Positions 1 through 9,713 of a DNA stretch of 64,000 bases are shown here, piece by piece (the first letter of the stretch is position 1; each line of letters opens with the position of its first letter). Origin of the DNA: Platanthera guangdongensis. Its lineage: Eukaryota > Streptophyta > Magnoliopsida > Asparagales > Orchidaceae. Made by a program: the position numbers and the translations under genes. The DNA is taken from positions 47,754,261 through 47,818,260 of the forward strand of contig CM077150.1 of NCBI GenBank assembly GCA_039583875.1, given 5' to 3'. The notes beneath the pieces are model-generated. The model did not search any database. It saw only the letters and a list, made by a program, of their open reading frames with translations, and was not told where the DNA came from.

Positions 1-89
1 TAAGCTCCTAATGAAAAGAAGGGTGACAGTAGACGAGCTCCTGGATTGAACCATCTGAATCATAAATTAGATTTAAATCCTTGGAGATT

Positions 90-1160
90 CTATTGACCAC
101 AAGAAAATCATCCCAAATATTCTAAGGTGTCTTCCCTTAAGCTTTGATCATGAGATTACCTCAAAAGAGGAATCCAAAGACTTGAATTCCCTCACATTAA
201 TTGAATTAATGAGATCTCATAAAGCACAAGGAAAGATAAAAAAGAGTAAATTAATTACTTGAAAAAGCACTGCAAACAAAAGTGCAGATAAACAAGAGAT
301 ACTCCCATGAAGCTAAAAGATCTGATGCAGCCCCAAAAGTTTCAAATCAATGGAAATAAAGTAACAAGCCAAAATGGATGCAAGTGCAAAAAAAAAAGAA
401 AAAAAACAAACATTAGCTAGCTAAAAAACTAGCATTTTTTGGAAAAAAGAAGTCAGATAATGTATTATTTGTAACAAAAATATACATAATTCTGATGGCT
501 GCTACTCCATATGCAAGAATTGCAAAATACCAAATCACTCAGATCAAAATTATTGGAACAACACAAAAGAATAAGCTATATATACTGAGAAGGAGAAGGA
601 AGTAAAGGAGGAGCTATTCTTCTCTTATTTCAAAACTGAAGCGTTACAATCATATACATGTAAAATTATAGTGGCTATTTGATCTATATGACTAATAACA
701 AAAGTAACTTCACTTTCCTGAATGAGAATTTCAAATCTCAAGTGTTTTCGGGTAATGGGAAAACTGCAACCAATCAAAGATAAATGCATAATTAAAGTTA
801 GAAGTCATTCAGGAGTTGCAAAGGAAAAACCATGTGTACTTCATTCTGAAGCTTGCTTAGAACTAGTTAAGAGTGACACAACTATTTCAAATAGTAGACA
901 ACCTGGAGTTTGCTAAAGAATCATGTCATATCAAGGAGGAAGAGACGGGGAATCTAATAACCTCAGCTTGTATGACTAAGAATCGAGTTTTTACACTCAA
1001 CATCTCCACCGTTGGATTGACTAACCCTGCCTTCCAGCAGTAGAGTTGCAGTGTGATGTCCAAAATTTGTCATCATAGGCTTATTCATGTGCACTAGAAA
1101 GCCTTGCAAGAGATGTAACAGAAGAAGTTAGTAGACAGTGAAAGTTTGCTGAAAAGAATA
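90..1160 (+). pseudogene. Decayed Copia gag-protease-pre-integrase relic
   Basis: Read across frames, this stretch gives recognisable pieces of a Ty1/Copia polyprotein in order. A gag C-terminal piece (ESKDLNSLTLIELMRSH) lies near 190-250. A zinc knuckle reading CKNCKIPNHSDQNYW lies at about 510-555, with the last Cys of the CCHC box changed to Tyr. A protease start (WLFDLY then TNNKSNFTFLNENF) begins at 672, with the catalytic DSG lost. The protease end (NRVFTLNIST) lies near 980-1010, and a pre-integrase piece (CHHRLIHVH, then KALQEM) near 1060-1110. Stops and frameshifts are frequent. The integrase continues at 3950 after a 2.8-kb interruption. Confidence 0.72.
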
Positions 1161-1938
1161 GATCTGAATATTATTGTTTCATAGGATGTTGGATTGACTA
1201 ATAAATTAAGCATATAAGCAAAAATAGAGATAGATTTAAAACAACACAATCACATAAAACAAAGAAGAATAGAAAACATCTAGACAGTATATAGAATTTA
1301 ATAGAGGTTCCCTAATAACTAGGTATATCCTCTCTTCCTTAATACATGGGATCACGCGGTCTCTCAAACAAGACAATAAGTCTTTTGCACTTGGAGACTT
1401 CAACCCAATGTCGGCCTTTTACTCTAGAGACGATGGAACTCAATGGATCTTTGTTTGGTTGATCCAATCATTACAATACGATGGATCTTATTTTGGGTGA
1501 TCCAAACACTATAATCTTTTTAAAAGAAGAAATTTGAAACCCTTTACAACATTGAAAGTTTTAGATCAACCAGATTTATTGTGCAGAGAATGGTGATTCT
1601 TGTACACCATAAGGGGGGGGGGGTCATTTTTACATTAGAGAAAGATATGCAGAGAGAGAGAGGCTATCAATCATATGCCCTATTTTGTGTATATTTTTCA
1701 TTGATTGGGAGAATATATATCTGGAGTATTTCATACATTGTCCTTACTATTTTCTACAATAAGTTCCAAAAGGATTGTCACATGCTATTTTTCAATCTGC
1801 AATGGCTCTGTTCTTCAATAATCATCTACACCGCCGATCGTTGAGCCTCGTTTCAAACTTCGATCGCTGATTGATGTGTCCCTGATCACTGAGCAGTAAG
1901 TTGTCGAGTGGCTAGGAACTGGTTTGCTGAGCACTAGT
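1161..1938. other. Noncoding stretch, nothing recognised
   Basis: AT-rich sequence between the two parts of the Copia relic and before the large hairpin. A short direct repeat (TTGGATTGACTAA) occurs near 1013 and 1190. A run of ten G residues lies near 1613. No supported gene is present; the 87-codon open frame from 1581 has no recognisable domain. Confidence 0.5.
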
Positions 1939-3462
1939 TGTAAAATCCCTCCTCCCGGTAATTGGGCACGGCCGAGTCGAGATTTTTTTCCCAGGACCGT
2001 CGCCTTACAATAACGCCAACTTACTAGTTAGTTGTCAGCGCAAGACGGCGACCCTGCCGGTAGGTACGATCATACACATGGCCAACGAGAAAAGAAGTAA
2101 TAAAAACCAGTCCACAATATCACAGCATAGATATATAAATATCAAATAAAAGGAAAGGTCCACACTGAGATAACAAACGAGGAGAGTAATATGGATTATG
2201 CCCAGTACATAACCATAACATAAAATCTCTCTCTCTCTCTCAACTGCATGCGGAAGCTAAACGAAATACTCATCAACCTATCATCGTGTAGTAGTAGTAG
2301 TAGTGCGCGGAAACTGCTCCTCCGATCATGGTAACTCAATCTCTGGCTCCACTTGGTTGAACTGGTGAGGCGTCTTCACGCGTCCCTAAAATGATATGGT
2401 CCACCAGCCGTTAGTCAAAAATTAAGTCATTATCATCCTCGCCTCACCCCCGTGACTGCTAGGCACCACATGGGAGGAAGAAAGTGGAGGGCCAATAGTA
2501 GCAGAATGTACAAACAACTAACAGTGGTATTTACATATAATTCTAGTAGTTTTATACCAGTATGAGCAACAACAAAAGCAGTAGTAATGAGCAATAACAA
2601 AGTACAGTACAAAAGCAGTAAGAAAGAGCTGTGTAAGTCTAGGAGAGTAAAAGCTGCTACTCTACCATCACAGAAGAGTACCTTAACTTATATGAATGCT
2701 CATACAAACGTATAAGTTAAGGTACGCTTCTGTGATGGTAGAGTAGATGCTTTTTCTTTCCTAGACTTATACAACTCTTCTTTACTGCTTTTGTATTGTA
2801 CTTTGTTACTGCTCATTACTACTGCATTTGTTATTGCTCATACTGGTATAGAACTGCTAGAATTATATATAAATACCACTGTCACTTGTTTGTACATTCT
2901 GCTACTATTTGCCCTCCGCTTTTTTCCTCCCGCGCGGTGCTTAGGAGTCGCGAGGGTGAGGCGGCGATGATAATGGCTTAGTCTTTTGACTAACGGTTAG
3001 TGAACCATATCATTTTAAGGACGCGTGGAGACGCCGCACTAGTTCGACCAAGTGGAGCTAAAGATTGAGTTACTAGGATCGTCAGAGTAGTTGTCGCGCA
3101 CTGCTACGACTACCCGACGACAAGTTGATGAATATTTCGTTTAGCTTTTGCATGTAGTTGAGAGAAAGAGAGAGATTTTGTGTTATGGTTATGTACTGGG
3201 CATAAGCTTTATTACTCTCCTAGTTTGTTATCTCATTGTGGACCTTTCCTTTCATTTGATATTTATATATTTATGATGTGATATTATGAACTGGTTTTTA
3301 TTACTACTTTTCTCGCTGGTCATGTGTATGATCGTACCTAACGGCAGGGTCTCCGTCTTGTGCTGACAACTAACTCGTAAGGTTGCGTCATTGTAAGGAA
3401 ACAGTCATGGGCATAAAATCTCTCCTCGGTTGTGCCCAATTATCGAGAGGAGGGATTTTACA
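1939..3462. repeat. 1.5-kb near-palindromic hairpin with TG...CA termini
   Basis: The left arm (about 1939-2695) is the reverse complement of the right arm (about 2715-3462), with a loop of under 25 bases near 2693-2712. Homology is continuous over some 750 bp per arm; a sampled block looks about 90% identical, and many differences are C/T or G/A transitions. The outer ends read TGTAAAATCCC and GGGATTTTACA, so they begin with TG and end with CA like an LTR. Beyond them the flanks are unrelated and no clear TSD is seen. It may be two head-to-head LTRs, a palindromic LTR, or a foldback DNA element. Confidence 0.85.
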
Positions 3463-3464
3463 AT

Positions 3465-3476
3465 TTGTATCAGAGG
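3465..3476 (+). promoter_or_regulatory. Primer-binding-site-like sequence after the hairpin
   Basis: TTGTATCAGAGG begins two bases after the hairpin's terminal CA. It matches 10 of 12 positions of the initiator-tRNA-Met primer site TGGTATCAGAGC used by many plant LTR elements. This supports an LTR origin for the hairpin, but no matching element internal region was recognised downstream. Confidence 0.45.
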
Positions 3477-3949
3477 TGAGGTCAATTTGACCATAAGAAG
3501 TCTAATCAAGCTAATTCGGGTTGAGTTGACCTATGTTGAGCTAGGGTTGACTTTGGTCAATTTGACCAACTTGATTGACCTAGCCATGAGTTCATTGGTA
3601 AATTGTCTCCCCTTTAGGGTTAGGGAGGTGTTAGAGAGCTTACTTTGAGGTGGTGAGTTCATTTGGGTGTAAATCGGCCTAGGTTGACTTGTGCACATTG
3701 GGGGTGCACATAACAATTTTTCTTAGCTCAAAGAGTACCAGGGTCGTCTCCTTGCCCTAACTCGCCACTCAAACCCTAACACCAGCAAGGGGGTCTATAA
3801 GGGCTTGGGATATTACACTAGACCTTCATTCAGTGACCCCAGTCAGCAGTAGTTGATTATTATTTCCTTTCTCACATTTCCTACCAGCTCTTTGCAAGCT
3901 ATATCTTCTTCTGGTCTTCTCCTAGACTATGTTCTTCATTTAAATGGGT
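3477..3949. other. Noncoding stretch rich in TTGACC motifs
   Basis: No coding evidence. Between 3480 and 3590 the motif TTGACC or its complement GGTCAA recurs several times, interleaved with TTGAGC and GTTGAC. The motif resembles the W-box core of plant promoters, but the cluster sits in repeat debris and may only be a degenerate tandem repeat. The stretch ends where the integrase relic resumes. Confidence 0.35.
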
Positions 3950-4600
3950 TCACTTTACTTGTGCTTTGTTCTATCAAATTAAAAGAAATTCCCAATATAC
4001 GGCCTGTCAAAAATAAACTTACATAAGCAATTCTGTGAAGACTGTGCATTTGGAAAGAATAAAAAACAATTATTTCCAAAGTATTCCACCTCAGGAGGCA
4101 AATTCTCCCTTAAATTGATATATGGATTTGATGCCGGGCCCAAAAGCATAACTGGACTCCATCAGAGGTAAGAAATATTTTTTTCTTACTGGTAGAAAAT
4201 TATAGTCCCTTTATGCGGATACTATCTAAATAAAAAAAGGTGAAGCTCTTAGATTTTTTTTTTTTAAAAAAATTAAAAGTAGAGAATCGATTAAAATTCA
4301 GAATCAAGACTTTTAAGACTGACAGAGGAGTTGAATTCACCTCTATGCATTTTAATAATTTTTGTGAAAATGTAGGAATCAGAAGAGAATGCAATATCCC
4401 TAGATCACTGCGGGAGAACAACATGGTCGAGAGAAGAAACTGGATTGGTGTGGAGATGATAAGATCCATATTAGATGGTAAACAAGTGCCAAGAAGTTCT
4501 GTCCAGATGAAACCAATGTTATCTCCCTTCTAAATAAAATTCACACCAAAATTCTCACTAACTCTACTTCATATGAAACACTTCATGGGAGAAAACTATT
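3950..4600 (+). pseudogene. Decayed Copia integrase relic
   Basis: This continues the relic at 90-1160. A GAG-pre-integrase zinc motif (CEDCAFGKNKKQLFPK) lies near 4033-4080. An integrase core follows in another frame (KTFKTDRGVEFTSMHF, then NNMVERRNW) near 4300-4450, and then TSYETLHGRK near 4565-4598, where a MITE cuts it. The second catalytic Asp (TDRG) and the Glu (VERRN) are still visible, but frameshifts separate the pieces. No reverse transcriptase follows in the window. Confidence 0.75.
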
Positions 4601-4728
4601 GCTCCGTTTGGGGGGACTTATTTTTACCGGTCAAGCGGTCATGACCGCATGAACCGGGACTTAATTAAGGTCCGGTTCATGCGGTCATGACAGCTTGACC
4701 GGTGAAAATAAGTCCTCCCAAACTGAGC
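4601..4728. mobile_element. Short palindromic MITE inside the integrase relic
   Basis: The 128-bp sequence folds almost end to end. GCTCCGTTTGGG at the left pairs with CCCAAACTGAGC at the right, and the arms continue through ACTTATTTTTACCGGTCAAG and ATGACCGCATGAACCGG to a ~13-base loop. It interrupts the integrase relic right after the GRK motif. No unambiguous TSD was found, so the superfamily is unassigned. Confidence 0.75.
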
Positions 4729-5097
4729 CTATATGTCCGACTGTGTTACCTACTGTTACATTAGTTTTGAAAGTAGGGGAAGTTAGACAAGAGGGTGAGA
4801 AAAGCATGATGGGGAGAAATAATAAGAAATTTAAAACATACAGACTATAAAATCCAAAAATCAAAAATGATTATCTTTGCATGACCCTTGATAGGGTTCC
4901 CCTGGATTTTTTCGAGTCAAACCGATGGAGCCAAACACCTGCGCGCAGAAATGCATGCGCAGGCGCCGTTAGCGTGCACCCGCACGCAGAAGGCACCCAT
5001 GCTCGCGTGCCCCATACGCGTGCGCTGGTGCGGGAAGGAGGCAACGCGCGTGATCCTTGCGCCCGCACGGGTATCGCCGGCCACCTCTGTCACCCGG
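4729..5097. other. Noncoding flank of the tandem array, GC-rich toward its right end
   Basis: AT-rich sequence to about 4930, then CpG-dense sequence (alternating GCGC, CGTGC and ACGCG words) leading into the 20-bp array. Open frames here run into the array and are products of its composition. Confidence 0.4.
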
Positions 5098-6150
5098 GCG
5101 CGCATTATTTCGCCTGGACGCGCATTATTTCGCCCGGACGCGCATTGTTTCGCCCGGACGCGCATTTTTTTGCCCGGACGTGCATTTTTTTGCACGGGCC
5201 CTCATTTTTCGTCCGGGAGAGCAGTTTTCGCTCGGGCTCACATTTTTCGGTCGGCTGGGCATTTTTCCGCCCGGGCGCGCATTTTCGTCCCAGACACGCA
5301 TTTTCCACCTGGGCGTGCATTTTACGTTGGCATTTTTCGCTCGGGCTCAATTTTTTCACCCGGGCGCGATTTTTTTGCCCGAGTGCAATTTTTCGCTAGA
5401 GTACATTTTTCCCGGGGCGCGATTTTTTCGTCCGAGTGCGATTTTTTCTCCCGGACGTGATTTTTTCGCCCGAACATAATTTTTTTGCCCAGATGTGATT
5501 TTATCGCTCGGGAGCGATTTTATCCCTGTGGAGCGATTTTATCGCTCAGGGGTGAAAAATTTACCCGGGCGCGAATTTTTCGCGTGTGGCCGAAAAATTT
5601 GAGTTCGGGTGAAAAAAATGCGCCCATGCGAAAAAATCACGGCTGTACGAAAAATATCGTGCCCGGATGAAAAAATCGTGCTCGTGCGAAAAAAATGCGC
5701 TCGAACGAAAAAAATGCCCGCGTGAAAAAACGCGGGTAGACGAAAAAAATGCAGTCTGGTGAAAAATAGCGGTCGAGCGAAGAATTCGCGCCCGAGCGAA
5801 AAAATCGCGTCTGGGCAAAATAATACGTTTGGGCGAAAAAAATTGCGTTCGGGCGAAAGATGCGCTCTCGGGCGAAAAATGCTCTCTCAACTGAAAAATT
5901 TGCGCTAGACCGAAAAATGCGCTCTCGATGATAAATTCCCGCCGGTGCAAAAAATGCACGCTCTGGCGGAAAAATGCGCTCCCGGCCAAAAAATGGGCCC
6001 CCGGTGAAAAATGCTTGCCCGAGCAAAAAGTGCTTGTTCGGGCGAAAAATGCTTGCTCAGACGAAAAATTCATGCCAAGCCGAAAAATGCGCGCCAAGCC
6101 AAAAAATGCGCGTCCGGGAGGAAAAATTCGCTCTTGTGCAAAAAATGCCT
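5098..6150. repeat. Inverted minisatellite array, about 50 units of 20 bp
   Basis: From 5098 the unit reads roughly CGCATTWTTTCGCCCGGACG, nearly exact for the first four copies and then degenerate. Around 5560 the strand of the unit flips: to the right it reads CGGGCGAAAAATGCGCTC, the reverse complement. The period is 20-21 bp throughout, so three units span 60 bp and every frame stays open for long stretches with PGRALFRPDAHFFART-like peptide repeats. Those open frames are artefacts. The array is CpG-rich with many A/T homopolymers. Confidence 0.85.
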
Positions 6151-6241
6151 ATCTATACAAAAACAGAGTTGACGTCGATGTCTTTTTGAGAGAGACCGGG
6201 CTGCACTGGTGGGATTGCGAATTGCGATTGAAGATCTCACG

Positions 6242-6390
6242 AAGTCGGAATTGAGAGAGACATGTTTACTTTATAACCAATTCTTATGAAAATTAAAATG
6301 AATTCGAATTCAAAAATATTTTTATGATCGTTAAATGCCGGAATTGAAATTGTCAACTGAACTCCAATTACAACCCTCCAATTCCGACCT
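6242..6390. mobile_element. Possible small MITE
   Basis: AAGTCGGAATTGAG at the left is matched by the inverted CTCCAATTCCGACCT at the right, enclosing about 120 bp of AT-rich sequence. The inverted ends are about 14 bp with mismatches and no clean TSD was identified, so this is tentative. Confidence 0.4.
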
Positions 6391-6826
6391 AACAAGCAAA
6401 CTCTTATATAATAGTACAATATATATAGATAATAATATGTGCCTTATTCTTAGAATATATTTAATGTGTTAAAGCTTGTATGCAAAAATATCAGAAAGAG
6501 GAATAGTTGAAAGAACAGTTCAAATTATACTCCATTCTATTTCATATATATCTTCTTACCCGTACACAGGGAAATTTGCGTGAAACAGAATCCTGTGTCA
6601 TCCCATCAATGATCTGACGCTATAAAAAATACAATCATATTTACTTAAAATAATTCAAAAATTAAAGGAAAAATCTGGTATTTTGAAACCGTTCAGATTC
6701 TCTTTTCACACGCACATCTACATGCATTTGGCCTATCTAAAAAAAGTCTATTCTATGACATATTGTTCTTTGTAGGTTGTAGGTTGATTTAAAATAAGGT
6801 ATAAACTGATTTATATTTTCACACAG
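6391..6826 (+). other. Intron tail before the kinase exon
   Basis: AT-rich DNA without coding potential, ending in a pyrimidine-poor tract and the acceptor CACACAGCAG. The tandem CAGCAG gives two possible acceptors three bases apart (after 6826 or 6829), which would change the protein by one Gln. Confidence 0.5.
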
Positions 6827-7312
6827 CAGGGAATCATCCACCGAGACGTGAAGACCACCAACATCCTTCTCGACGAGAACTTCGTGGCAAAAATGGCGGA
6901 CTTCGGCCTCTCCAAGGCCGGCCCGTCGTCCCTGGATCAGACGCACGTCAGCACCGCCGTGAAAGGCAGCTTCGGCTACCTCGACCCGGAATATTTCCGG
7001 AGGCAGCAGCTCACCGATAAATCCGACGTCTATTCCTTCGGCGTGGTGATGTTCGAGGTTCTGTGCGCCCGCCCGGCCATCATACCGGCCTTGCCGAGGG
7101 ATCAGGTCAACTTGGCCGAGTGGGCGATGCAGTGTCACCGGAAAGGCCGGATCGAGAAGATCATCGACCCGCACCTGCAGGTCTCCGGCATCGCGCCGGC
7201 GTCGCTGAAGAAGTTCGCGGAAGCGGCGGAGAAGTGTTTGGCGGATGCCGGTGTTGACCGGCCAACCATGGGGGATGTGCTTTGGAATCTTGAGTATGCG
7301 CTGCAGCTGCAG
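6827..7312 (+). CDS. CrRLK1L receptor-like kinase, catalytic-lobe exon
   Basis: The exon of 162 codons is open throughout and encodes kinase subdomains VIb to XI. It starts [12 protein letters not shown] (catalytic Asp at residue 7, Lys 9, Asn 12), then DFG at 25-27, an activation loop ending [44 protein letters not shown]. This wording is characteristic of the CrRLK1L (FERONIA/THESEUS-like) Ser/Thr receptor kinases, plasma-membrane proteins whose malectin-like ectodomains sense cell-wall state or RALF peptides. The ectodomain and N-lobe are not in the window. The exon starts after acceptor CACAG (Gln is usual before GIIHRD, favouring the first AG) and ends CAG|GTATTT. Both ends are phase 0. 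Its G/C-rich third positions contrast with the AT-rich flanks. All key catalytic residues are present. Confidence 0.93.
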
Positions 7313-7371
7313 GTATTTTTTTAATTATTATTATTATTATTTTACTTTTAAATTATCCATGAATTTAAATT

Positions 7372-7787
7372 GGTGATTGTTAACGGCAACTCCTAATTGG
7401 CTAGTCGCACCCCAAAATCTCTCAATTTTTCGCATTTTTTCGAAATACGCCTTGTATATGCAATTTCAGGAAAAGTGTTCAACACGAAAATTGTAGATAT
7501 CGATGAGATCTACAACTTTCGTGTTGAACACTTTTCCTGAAATTGCATGTAAAAAGCGTATTTCGAAAAGGCGCAAAACTTGGGTATATTTCCAAAGTAC
7601 GTCTTGTACATACATTTTTACGAAAAGTGATCAACACGAAAGTTTTAGATCTCGTCGATATCTACAACTTTCGTGTTGAAAACGTTTTCTGATATTGCAT
7701 GTACAAGGCGTATTTCGAAAAGACGCGAAAATTTGAGAGATTTTTGGGTGCGACATGCAAAATAACGGATTGCGGTTAACAATCACT
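7372..7787. mobile_element. Foldback MITE with 8-bp TSD
   Basis: Inverted ends GGTGATTGTTAAC and GTTAACAATCACT are followed inward by long complementary arms (GCACCC...AAAATCTCTCAA, CGAAATACGCCTTGTA). Flanks carry an 8-bp duplication, TTTAAATT, at 7364-7371 and 7788-7795. A sub-palindrome containing TACAACTTTCGTGTTGAA occurs twice inside. The TSD length suggests hAT, or Mutator if one base was lost. It lies about 60 bp after the kinase exon's donor. Confidence 0.82.
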
Positions 7788-7802
7788 TTTAAATTAGACT
7801 TT

Positions 7803-8022
7803 GGCTTCATTTGTTTTGGCGGTGGCGGATCGATCCGGCGGGTGGAAACGGAGTGTTCGAAATGGAGGGAGGAGGTGGCTGCTCCAAACGGAGCTTTTTG
7901 GGGCGTTTCTCAAGGCGGGCGGGTGGAAACGGAGCAAACGCCGCCGGAGGTTCATTTGTTTACCCGCCTTCCGGCGGCGTTTGCCCAAAACGGAGCTCTG
8001 AAACGTCCAAACAAATAGAGCC
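7803..8022. mobile_element. GC-rich MITE candidate
   Basis: Inverted ends GGCTTCATTTGTTTTGGCG and the complement of CGTCCAAACAAATAGAGCC enclose about 180 bp of GC-rich sequence that repeats CGGGTGGAAACGGAG twice. It is flanked by TTT on both sides, too short to assign a superfamily. Open frames of 66-106 codons on both strands here have no recognisable domain. Confidence 0.6.
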
Positions 8023-8731
8023 TTTATTTCATTCGGCCAAATGCGGAACAGGCCATGCGGCAGTGTTTGTCCCAAATATTCACTGTAAACGCGTCGCGCC
8101 AAACGAATTCTCAATTTAGAAAGAGATTTTTGTCACATTGCACCTCTTAAAATGAGTCTTTTGTCACTTTGCACCTCAATATTTGATTTTTGGCACTTGG
8201 ACGCCCAAAAACTTTTAATAGAATAGTTTGCACCCCCTATATTTGAATAATCACATTTCTGACTTTTTGAAAAACATTTAAATAAGAGAGGTGGGGTAAT
8301 TTTTATAATAAAGATATATCAAAAGACAATTTTTAAAATTATCGATGAATTTAAATTAATTTAGAAAATTGTACCAAAAGACAATTTTGAAAATCGTGCC
8401 GATAAGAAAACGGTAGAGGGAGATGTTTAAAGTTGAACGAATTCAACGGATTTAATCGAGTTCAAATAGTTGTAGTAGATGCACGTTATTGTTAAAAATA
8501 TTTGCATAAAAAAATTTTATCTCAATATTTTTTTAATATATATATATTATTGTTAATTTATTATATTATATTTTTATATAAATAAAAATAATATATATAT
8601 TTCTTATATAATAACATTTTGAATACATGTTATTGTTAATTTATTGTGATTATATTTTATATAAATAAAAATAATATATCCTTTTATATAATAACATTTG
8701 AATAGAAAATAATTTTAAGTTAGCACAAAAG
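8023..8731. repeat. AT-rich intron DNA with a ~75-bp tandem duplication
   Basis: No gene seen. Between about 8550 and 8705 a unit containing TGTTATTGTTAATTTATT, TATATAAATAAAAATAATATAT and TTATATAATAACATTT occurs twice. Near 8128-8190 the phrase TTTTGTCACNTTGCACCTC also occurs twice. The rest is low-complexity AT sequence. Confidence 0.5.
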
Positions 8732-8921
8732 TGATGTAGGACGACGGGCCTCAACTCAGAGGTGGCGCATTATACGGGCGGGCTGTCAGCTCAGAGGTCG
8801 CAACATGGCCTAGCCCAACCACGTACAATCATCAGGACTGCAGTCCGTACACCCCACCCTTGCTTCAGACCCAGTATAAGCCAACGACTGGCTGTTGAGG
8901 CCTGGTGACATCGAACCCAGA
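8732..8921 (-). mobile_element. SINE-like palindrome, minus arm, distal part
   Basis: Reverse-complement homologue of 40975-41176: both arms contain GGACTGCAGTCCTGATGATTG, GCCATGTTGCGACCTCT and GCTGACAGCCCGCCC, and end CCTACATCA. Read on the minus strand it includes GGGTTCGATGTCACC, a match to the pol III B box, next to the Gypsy insertion. The arm continues at 27920 beyond the Gypsy. The left terminus is TGATGTAGG, with flank AAAAG against AGAAG at the right terminus. Confidence 0.8.
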
Positions 8922-9544
8922 TGTTGAAGTCAGGAAAAATCTCAACCTCAGAATTCGGATCAAAGCCACCCAAGGTTACTGACTCGGAAGCTAGATCAGA
9001 CGGCAAAGATGACTAGAACGAAGAATCAGGTCAAACAGGACCCCAGATGTTGCGGCAGGAAGGTCTCACGACGTACCCGGATGCTCGAAAGGAGCAACCC
9101 CTTCTCAAACAAGGATGACCGAACTGGGTACGAGAGAAGCTAGCTGGCGAGGTCGCAAGGTCGCGACTTGCTCTCCAAGGAAAAGGAATCTAAAGATTTA
9201 GCTAATATCAGGAAGCTGAAGCGCGCGAGTATCCTGCCGAGAATTTCTAGGGCCCCACCTCGTACCTCTAAGGTCCTATTTATAGGCAAATGCAAGGGGA
9301 GGGGGGGGTTATATTTATACCCCACCCCCTGACGACTAGGCGACTTCCAGAGGAACTCGCACGGGCTGGGCGAGTATCTCGCCTAGTCGCCTACCCGGCG
9401 AGTATGTGAGGGGAGCTCGCCTATACTCGTCCAGGCCTTCCGCGATCTTCTATGCTGACTTTGACTCCTGCCTTGACTTGTTGACCTTGACTTCTGCTGA
9501 CCTGCATGTGGTAGGACCCACTCTCGACGAATACGGGTTGTACA
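8922..9544 (-). repeat. Gypsy 3' LTR
   Basis: The 623-bp copy begins TGTTGAAGTCAGG and ends GGGTTGTACA in plus coordinates, and matches 27299-27919 throughout with scattered transitions. The minus strand carries the TATA element CTATAAATAGGACC (plus 9272-9285). The sequence has repeated GGCGAGTA/TACTCGCC words (ACTCGC family motif) near 9370-9430. Confidence 0.93.
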
Positions 9545-9563
9545 CAATCCCCGCTCTTTCGGA
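9545..9563 (-). promoter_or_regulatory. Gypsy polypurine tract
   Basis: Immediately inside the left LTR, the minus strand reads GAAAGAGCGGGGATTG, a purine-rich primer for plus-strand synthesis. Its position confirms that the left LTR is the 3' LTR of a minus-oriented element. Confidence 0.7.
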
Positions 9564-9662
9564 GCGACATCGGAGCTCGAAAAGAAACATCCAACACTTA
9601 TTCGGCGAGCTACTCTACCGAGTATCTGGGTTGCTCGCCTCTTGTGACTGTCTGCCGATCTC

Positions 9663-9670
9663 TATAAATA
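9663..9670 (+). promoter_or_regulatory. TATA box of antisense gene A
   Basis: TATAAATA within TCTATAAATAGGGGGGCC, 44 bp upstream of an ATG at 9714 on the strand opposite to the Gypsy genes. The spacing suits a short 5' UTR. The flanking GGGG context resembles the LTR promoters elsewhere in the window. Confidence 0.65.
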
Positions 9671-9713
9671 GGGGGGCCTAGTTCTTTAGCCGGATCTTCA
9701 AAACTCGCGCTTG

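Larger units (their letters stand above)
1..6826 (+). other. Upstream intron of the receptor-kinase gene (5' end outside window)
   Basis: Everything left of the kinase exon lacks malectin or kinase N-lobe coding sequence and is instead repeats and transposon relics. It ends at an acceptor, CACAGCAG, just before the exon. The N-terminal exons of a CrRLK1L protein (signal peptide, malectin-like domain, membrane span, kinase N-lobe) must therefore lie further upstream, or the gene is a fragment. That this is intron rather than intergenic DNA is an inference from the splice acceptor and the missing N-lobe. Confidence 0.6.

Noticed and set aside
1939..3462. The hairpin as a microRNA precursor or a protein gene
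   Set aside because: Arms of ~750 bp are too long for a typical miRNA precursor, and open frames in it are under 75 codons.
3480..3590. TTGACC cluster as a WRKY-responsive promoter
   Set aside because: No gene follows, and the words overlap in a degenerate repeat within transposon debris.
4881..6254. Several open frames of 70-190 codons with repeated ISPGRALFRPDAHFFART-like text
   Set aside because: They are translations of the 20-bp tandem array. All frames and both strands stay open for the same reason, and no start context or domain supports a gene.
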